Shown here piece after piece: positions 54,728 to 58,908 of a DNA stretch of 58,908 bases. The notes under the pieces are model-generated. The model was not told the origin of the DNA. It worked only from the letters and a program-made list of their open reading frames with translations, and did not search any database. Source of the stretch: JACQAI01 sp035507915 (GTDB taxonomy: Bacteria; Pseudomonadota; Alphaproteobacteria; Elsterales; Elsteraceae); NCBI GenBank assembly GCA_035507915.1, contig DATJNS010000422.1, forward strand, positions 1 to 58,908, given 5' to 3'. Both the position numbers and the translations under genes were made by a program. Numbering within the stretch: the stretch's first letter is position 1; each line of letters opens with the position of its first letter.

Positions 54728-55432
54728 GTGCTGCCGATCACGCTCGACGTCGCCCGCCTCAAGGTCGCGCTGGTCGGCCGCGGCGATGCGGTGCTGCGCC
54801 GTCTCGACGCGCTCGACGCCGCCGACGCGCGGCGCCTCGTCGTGTTCTCGGATGCGCCGTCGCCGGCGCTCGCGGCGCGCGCGGGAGACCGGTTGCGTCG
54901 GCGCCTGCCGGCGCCCGGCGAGCTCGCGGGCTGTCGCCTGGTCGTGATCGCGGGCCTGCCCGAGGCGCTGTCCGAGACGCTGGCCGCGCAGGCATCGGCG
55001 TCGGGCGCGCTGGTCAATGTCGAGGACGCGACGGCGCTGTGCGACGTCCACATGCCGGCGGTCGTGCGGCGCGGCGCGCTCGCGGTGGCGATCTCGACGG
55101 GCGGGCGCAGCCCCGGCCTCGCGCGGTTGCTCAAGGGTGTGCTCGAGCGGCTGCTCGATGCGCGCTGGGGCGCGTGGCTCGACGAGCTGGCGGCGCAGCG
55201 CGCGCGCTGGCGCGACGCCGGCCTGACGATGGCGGCGGTCAGCCAACGCACCGCCGCGCTGGTGTGCGCGCGCGGCTGGCTCCGAGGGTTGCTGGTCCCG
55301 ATTGAAGCTTTCCGAGATCACTCCGCGGTCATTGCGAGCGAAGCGAAGCAATCCAGAATCGTGCGGTGGCCCTCTGGATTGCTTCGTCGCTCCGCGCCTC
55401 GCAATGACGAGGGCTTGGGCGACTACTCCTAG
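54728..55432 (+). CDS. Siroheme synthase N-terminal-like (precorrin-2 dehydrogenase/ferrochelatase)
   Basis: A 234-residue SirC/Met8p/CysG-N type protein from a GTG at 54728. The Rossmann start is KVALVGRGDAVLRRLDAL, a weakened form of the usual GGG motif. The second part has LVNVEDATALCDVHMPAVVRRGALAVAISTGGRSPGLARLLKGVLE, which holds the catalytic Asp region. It makes siroheme from precorrin-2 for the reductase in the same operon. The last 35 residues or so are encoded by a REP-like inverted repeat (55328-55408) and do not look native. The methyltransferase half (CysG-C/CobA) is not here. Confidence 0.83.
   Translation: MLPITLDVARLKVALVGRGDAVLRRLDALDAADARRLVVFSDAPSPALAARAGDRLRRRLPAPGELAGCRLVVIAGLPEALSETLAAQASASGALVNVEDATALCDVHMPAVVRRGALAVAISTGGRSPGLARLLKGVLERLLDARWGAWLDELAAQRARWRDAGLTMAAVSQRTAALVCARGWLRGLLVPIEAFRDHSAVIASEAKQSRIVRWPSGLLRRSAPRNDEGLGDYS
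55328..55408. repeat. REP-like inverted repeat element at siroheme synthase 3' end
   Basis: An imperfect inverted repeat. Arms at 55328-55356 and 55374-55408 contain GTCATTGCGAGCGAAGCG and, in reverse, the complementary TCGCAATGAC, around an 18-base loop. The same motif (CATTGCGAG...GAAGCAATCCAG) is widespread as dispersed REP-type repeats in many proteobacterial genomes. It lies inside the annotated end of the siroheme synthase gene and just before the convergent deacetylase gene, so it may also act as a bidirectional terminator. Confidence 0.8.
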
Positions 55433-56332
55433 CTAGCTCCCCGGGATCGTGCCCTTGGGCAGGCTCATGCAGTAGTCGGCGATCGCGCCGGCGCGCGTGA
55501 ACCACACGCGCTCCTTGAGCCGGTGCTCGACGCAATGCTGGAGCGCCTGGCGCAGCGGCCGCAGCCGGAACGGCTGGCCGACGATGAAGCCGTGCAGCGA
55601 CAGCGCGAACACCAGCGGCTGGCGCTCGCTCTGCTCGACCATCTCGTCGAACTGGTCGACGATCATGTCGGCGAACTCGCGGCCGGTATGGTCGCGCGCC
55701 ACCAGCACGCTGGCGTCGTTGAGCTCGAACGGGTAGGGCACCGACAACAACGGACCGGCGCGCGTGGCGAGCCACACCGGCTGGTCGTCGAGCGGCCAGT
55801 CGAGCAGGTGGGTGTAGCCGGCCTCCTTCAGGAGATCGGCCGTGACGGTGGTCTCGAGCGCGGCCGGGCCCATCCAGCCGGTCGGCCGCGTGCCGACGTG
55901 GCGCGCGATCGTCTCGGTCACCTCGGCGATCGCGCGCGCCTCGTCGGCCTCCCACATGCCGCGATGCTGCTCGGCGTTGGTGCGGCCGTGGCCCAGCACG
56001 TCGTCGCCGCGCGCCTTGATGCGTTCGATGATCTGCGGATAGTGCTCGCACACCGCGCTGTTGAGCAGGATCGAGGCGGGCAGCCCCAGGCGGTCGAGCA
56101 GGTCGAACAGGCGCCAGATGCCGACCCGGTTGCCGTAGTCGCGCCAGGCGAAATTGCGCTGGTTCTGCGGCCCGCCGCGATAGGCCGGATCCATGCCGAG
56201 GCCGGCGTTGAAGGCGAAATGCTCGATGTTGAGCGCGACGTAGAAGGCGAGCCGCTTGCCGCCCGGCCAGCTGTAGTCGCGCCGCCCGTCGATCGGCAGG
56301 TAGTCGTAGCGCCCGTGGCCCGGCAGCTTCAT
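55433..56332 (-). CDS. Polysaccharide deacetylase-fold protein (allantoinase/PuuE-like)
   Basis: A 299-residue NodB-homology/carbohydrate esterase 4-fold protein. The typical start of the PuuE-like group is present: GRYDYLPIDGRRDYSWPGGKRLAFYVALNIEHFAF. Then come GNRVGIWRLFDLLDRLGLPASI, GDDVLGHGRTNAEQHRG and GWMGPAALETTVTADLLKEAGYTHLLDW. Members act on cyclic amides such as allantoin or on other C-N substrates rather than sugars; here the substrate is unproven. The first His of the GHG motif and the NAEQH motif supply likely metal ligands. It is convergent with the siroheme gene with no spacer. Confidence 0.85.
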   Translation of the reverse strand: MKLPGHGRYDYLPIDGRRDYSWPGGKRLAFYVALNIEHFAFNAGLGMDPAYRGGPQNQRNFAWRDYGNRVGIWRLFDLLDRLGLPASILLNSAVCEHYPQIIERIKARGDDVLGHGRTNAEQHRGMWEADEARAIAEVTETIARHVGTRPTGWMGPAALETTVTADLLKEAGYTHLLDWPLDDQPVWLATRAGPLLSVPYPFELNDASVLVARDHTGREFADMIVDQFDEMVEQSERQPLVFALSLHGFIVGQPFRLRPLRQALQHCVEHRLKERVWFTRAGAIADYCMSLPKGTIPGS

Positions 56333-56342
56333 GCGCGTCGTC

Positions 56343-56687
56343 TCATCGGTTGCAGTTGATGTCGCTGCCGACCACGGCGTCGATCGGGTAGGGCGCGACG
56401 ATGTGATAGACGGTCTTGGTCTCGCCGCTCTGCAGCATGGCGCCGCCGAGGCCGCGCAGCGCGATGTCGCCGTAGCGCCAGACGCACACGGCGTTGCAGC
56501 TGCGCGGGCCGTCCTTGGAGTTGGTGACCACGGTCTGCACCTGCTTGCCGTTGAAGGGGCACGCCACGGTCGCGTCGGCGCGCGCCGCCGGGCTCGGCGT
56601 CAGGCCCAGGAACGCGCCCAGGATCGCGACCGCGAGCGCCGTTCCGGGCGCGTTCACCGATGCGACCGCTGCGCGCACTCTCGCCAT
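56343..56687 (-). CDS. Small secreted cysteine-containing hypothetical protein
   Basis: A 114-residue protein with a signal peptide-like N-terminus (about 1-37, ALAVAILGAFLGLTPSPAARA). The mature part of about 75 residues has four cysteines (VACPFNG, RSCNAVCVW, DINCNR), fit for two disulfides, and a beta-rich look (GETKTVYHIVAPYPIDAVVG). I do not recognise the family. It lies ten bases upstream of the deacetylase gene on the same strand and is probably co-transcribed with it. The start at 56687 (MARVRAAVAS) is the first Met before the hydrophobic stretch. Confidence 0.6.
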   Translation of the reverse strand: MARVRAAVASVNAPGTALAVAILGAFLGLTPSPAARADATVACPFNGKQVQTVVTNSKDGPRSCNAVCVWRYGDIALRGLGGAMLQSGETKTVYHIVAPYPIDAVVGSDINCNR

Positions 56688-56751
56688 GACTTGCTCCGCG
56701 ACCTGACTCCTCGCAAGAATAGCGCAACCTGCCGGCTGCGGGGAGCACGAG

Positions 56752-57582
56752 ATGCCGCGACACCTGGTCTGCCTGACCTTCGATTTCGACGCGATGTCGG
56801 GCTTCATCGCGCGCGGCATGACGACGCCGACGCCGATCTCGCGCGGCGAGTTCGGCGTCGTCGCGTCGGCGCGCATCCTCGACCTGATGCGCCGCCACGG
56901 GATTTCGACCACCTGGTTCATCCCCGGCCACACGCTGGAGACCTATCCGGCGGCGTGCGAGGCCGTGATCGCGGCGGGCCACGAGGTCGGCCATCACGGC
57001 TGGACCCACCAGCCGCCGGCGACCTTGTCGCCCGAGCAGGAGGAGGCCGGCCTCGTGCGCGCCAACGAGGTCATCCGCCGGATGACCGGCAAGCCGGCGC
57101 GCGGTTACCGCTCGCCGTCGTGGGATCTCAGCCCGCACACCATCGCGCTCCTGATCAAGCACGGCTTCGTCTACGACACCAGCATGATGGGCGACGACTA
57201 CACGCCCTATTTCGCGCGCCAGGGCGACCTCATCGAGCTCGAGAAGCCGGCGGTGCTGGGCGCCCCCAGCCCGCTGGTCGAGCTGCCGATCAGCTGGTCG
57301 CTCGACGACTACCCGCATTTCGAGTTCGTGCGCACCCAGGCCGCGATCCTGCCCGGCCTGCAGAGTGCCGCGGGCGTGCTGCAGAACTGGATCGACGACT
57401 TCACCTACCTGCGCCGCACGCTCGACTGGGGCGTCATCACCTACACGTTCCATCCGTTCGTGATCGGCCGCGGCCACCGCATGATGATCCTCGAGCGCCT
57501 GATCGAGGCGGTGCGCGCCGGCGGCGCCGAGTTCGTCACCATGGAGCAGGCGGCGCGCGAATTCCTCGACCGGCGACGCTGA
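56752..57582 (+). CDS. Polysaccharide deacetylase family protein
   Basis: A 276-residue NodB-fold protein. The metal/base Asp residues are in CLTFDFDAMSG near residue 10-13, His ligands in EVGHHGWTH, and the downstream PARGYRSPSWDLSP and VYDTSMMGDDYTPY are typical of the cytosolic PuuE/peptidoglycan deacetylase-like group. There is no signal peptide, so cell-wall polysaccharide is an unlikely substrate. It differs in sequence from the deacetylase-fold gene at 55433-56332 and is on the other strand, followed after ten bases by an amidohydrolase gene. Confidence 0.88.
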   Translation: MPRHLVCLTFDFDAMSGFIARGMTTPTPISRGEFGVVASARILDLMRRHGISTTWFIPGHTLETYPAACEAVIAAGHEVGHHGWTHQPPATLSPEQEEAGLVRANEVIRRMTGKPARGYRSPSWDLSPHTIALLIKHGFVYDTSMMGDDYTPYFARQGDLIELEKPAVLGAPSPLVELPISWSLDDYPHFEFVRTQAAILPGLQSAAGVLQNWIDDFTYLRRTLDWGVITYTFHPFVIGRGHRMMILERLIEAVRAGGAEFVTMEQAAREFLDRRR

Positions 57583-57592
57583 GGGCCCCGGC

Positions 57593-58423
57593 ATGCTGAT
57601 CGTCGACGCGCAGGTCCATCTGTGGGCCGCCGACACGCGGGATCGCCCGTGGCCCAAGCGCGAGACCAAGCCGCATCGGTCCGAGCCGCTCGGCCGCGCC
57701 GAGCTGCTGCGCGAGATGGACGAGGCCGGCGTGCGGCGCGTCGTCATCGTGCCGCCGTCGTGGGAAGGCGACCGCAACGACCTGGCGCTCGAGGCGGCGC
57801 GCCTCGAGCCCGATCGCTTCGCCGTGATGGGCCGCCTGCCGCTCGAGAAGCCCGAGAGCCGCGGGCTGATCGAACACTGGAAGCGGCAGCCCGGCATGCT
57901 GGGCGCGCGCTTCACCTTCCACACCAGCGAGCAGCGTCCCTGGCTGACCGACGGCACCGCCGACTGGCTGTGGTCGGCCGCCGAGCGCGCGCAGGTGCCG
58001 CTGATGATCCACGTGCCCGGATCGCTCGCCAAGGTCGATCCGATCGCGGCGCGCCATCCCGGCCTCAAGCTGGTGATCGATCATCTCGGGCGCTTCAGCA
58101 ACCTGCGCGACGCCGAGGCGTTCGCCGATCTGCCGCTGCTGCTGGCGCTGGCGCGGCGGCCCAACGTCGCCGTCAAGGCGTCGGCGCTGCCGTGCCTGTC
58201 GACCGCGCCCTATCCCTATCGCAACCTGCACACCTACGTGCGCCAGGCGTTCGACGCGTTCGGGCCGAGCCGCGTGTTCTGGGGCACCGACCTGTCGCGC
58301 CTGCCGTGCCGCTACCGCCAGGCCGTGACGATGTTCACCGAGGAGCTGCCCTGGCTCGCCGGCGCCGACCTCGAGCAGGTGATGGGCAAGGCGATCTGCG
58401 CCTGGCTCGGCTGGCCCGCCTGA
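57593..58423 (+). CDS. Amidohydrolase-2 (TIM-barrel) family protein
   Basis: A 276-residue TIM-barrel hydrolase or decarboxylase-like protein. It starts MLIVDAQVHLW; the usual HxH metal pair is here QxH, a variant seen in part of this family. Other features are VIVPPSWEGDRND, LKLVIDHLGRFSN and the C-terminal FWGTDLSRLPC with the conserved Asp. Relatives open lactones or decarboxylate aromatic acids. It lies ten bases after the deacetylase-fold gene, so the pair probably acts in one catabolic route, whose substrate is unknown. Confidence 0.86.
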   Translation: MLIVDAQVHLWAADTRDRPWPKRETKPHRSEPLGRAELLREMDEAGVRRVVIVPPSWEGDRNDLALEAARLEPDRFAVMGRLPLEKPESRGLIEHWKRQPGMLGARFTFHTSEQRPWLTDGTADWLWSAAERAQVPLMIHVPGSLAKVDPIAARHPGLKLVIDHLGRFSNLRDAEAFADLPLLLALARRPNVAVKASALPCLSTAPYPYRNLHTYVRQAFDAFGPSRVFWGTDLSRLPCRYRQAVTMFTEELPWLAGADLEQVMGKAICAWLGWPA

Positions 58424-58485
58424 CGCCGCCACATGACGATTTCGAGTGGTTGGCACATGGCGATTGAAACCGAAGGGATGGTGCC

Positions 58486-58908
58486 GTGAGCAGCGACGAC
58501 GACCACTTCACGCTCTACGGCAGCTTCACGTCGAGCTCGACCTACAAGCCGATGCTCTATCTCGCGCTGGCGCGCGTGCCGTTCAGCTTCAAGACCGTGA
58601 ACCTCAAGTTCGGCCGTCAGAAGGAGCCCGACTATCTGGCGATCAACCGCTACGGCCAGGTGCCGGCGCTGCGTCATCGCGGTCTCACGATCGTGCAGTC
58701 GAACGTCATCCTCGACTATCTCGCGCGCGCCACCGGCCGGTTCGAGCCGGCGAGCGAGCAGGATCGTCTGCAGGCGCGCGAGTGGCTGTCGTGGGAGGCC
58801 GATGCGATCACCAACGTCGCCAAGGTGCGCCACTACAGCCGCTTCCGCACCGTCGATCCCGCGGTGATGGACTATTTCCGGCCGCTCGCCGAGGCCGCGC
58901 TCGGCTTC
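58486..58908 (+). CDS. Glutathione S-transferase family protein, 3' end beyond window
   Basis: The frame is open from a GTG at 58486 to the edge, giving 141 residues. The thioredoxin-like N-terminal domain is clear: TLYGSFTSSSTYKPMLYLALARVPFSFKTVNLKFG, then YLAINRYGQVPALRHRGLTIVQSNVILDYLA, with the cis-Pro in GQVPAL and a Gln-Ser (QS) gamma-Glu-binding pair. The helical domain starts at about 95. The likely catalytic residue is in the TSSSTY stretch. The function (detoxification or isomerisation) is open. It follows the amidohydrolase gene by 62 bases. Confidence 0.88.
   Translation, partial: MSSDDDHFTLYGSFTSSSTYKPMLYLALARVPFSFKTVNLKFGRQKEPDYLAINRYGQVPALRHRGLTIVQSNVILDYLARATGRFEPASEQDRLQAREWLSWEADAITNVAKVRHYSRFRTVDPAVMDYFRPLAEAALGF

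Noticed and set aside
58457..58489. Ten-codon ORF overlapping the GST start
   Set aside because: A leader peptide is possible because its stop overlaps the GTG, but there is no Shine-Dalgarno and no conserved pattern.

Overview
This 58.9 kb window is high-GC, gene-dense bacterial chromosome. The gene content and order point to an alphaproteobacterium, probably Rhodospirillales-like: there is a linked dapA-smpB / folK / rpoZ-spoT-pdxJ-acpS ... lepB-rnc-era-recO-parC block, one bifunctional RXKD-type Rel/Spo protein, a complete pqqABCDE operon and an M23 peptidase-bactofilin pair. The taxonomic placement is inference from gene content. No rRNA, tRNA, CRISPR array, transposase or phage gene was seen. 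Two genes run off the window: a polyketide synthase at the left edge and a glutathione S-transferase at the right edge.

Left part (1-10.4 kb): a large highly-reducing-type I polyketide synthase (KS-AT-DH-cMT-ER visible, minus strand) is separated by about 790 bp of non-coding DNA from a divergent PhyH-family protein whose iron-binding HxD motif is replaced. Small genes follow: a conserved hypothetical, an NTF2/SnoaL-like protein, a DedA membrane protein and two unknowns.

Envelope and housekeeping block (10.7-25.8 kb): M23 endopeptidase and bactofilin overlap. A minus-strand operon holds lytic transglycosylase, alpha/beta hydrolase, RidA and a peptide-type ABC substrate-binding protein. Then come dapA, smpB, a family 5 uracil-DNA glycosylase, a NYN-domain protein, folK, rpoZ, spoT, pdxJ and acpS.

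Accessory island (25.8-31.2 kb): between acpS and lepB, which are often close neighbours in related genomes, lie a HicBA toxin-antitoxin pair, an FAD dehydrogenase of the fumarate reductase/tricarballylate type, an Ada-AlkA fusion, an Ogt methyltransferase and a DMT exporter. The conserved order then resumes with lepB, rnc, era, recO and parC.

Middle part (36.7-42.8 kb): an MFS transporter, the N-end-rule leucyltransferase bpt, motAB standing without other flagellar genes, a flavin reductase preceded by a perfect 16-bp palindrome, and a D-2-hydroxyacid dehydrogenase.

PQQ region (42.7-48.5 kb): pqqA to pqqE sit behind a good sigma70-type promoter. Nearby are a diheme cytochrome c and a secreted PQQ-dependent sugar dehydrogenase-like protein, so cofactor synthesis, a likely holoenzyme and a likely electron acceptor are all within 6 kb. 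A PAS-domain protein and an S10 carboxypeptidase-like protein flank them.

Nitrite/sulfite module (50.3-55.4 kb): a perfect FNR-type box precedes a siroheme nitrite/sulfite reductase, a CysJ-like reductase with an extra iron-sulfur domain instead of a flavodoxin domain, an FNT-family channel and a SirC/Met8p-like siroheme synthase whose 3' end carries a REP-like inverted repeat. The right end holds two different polysaccharide-deacetylase-fold enzymes, a small secreted unknown, an amidohydrolase-2 protein and the partial GST.
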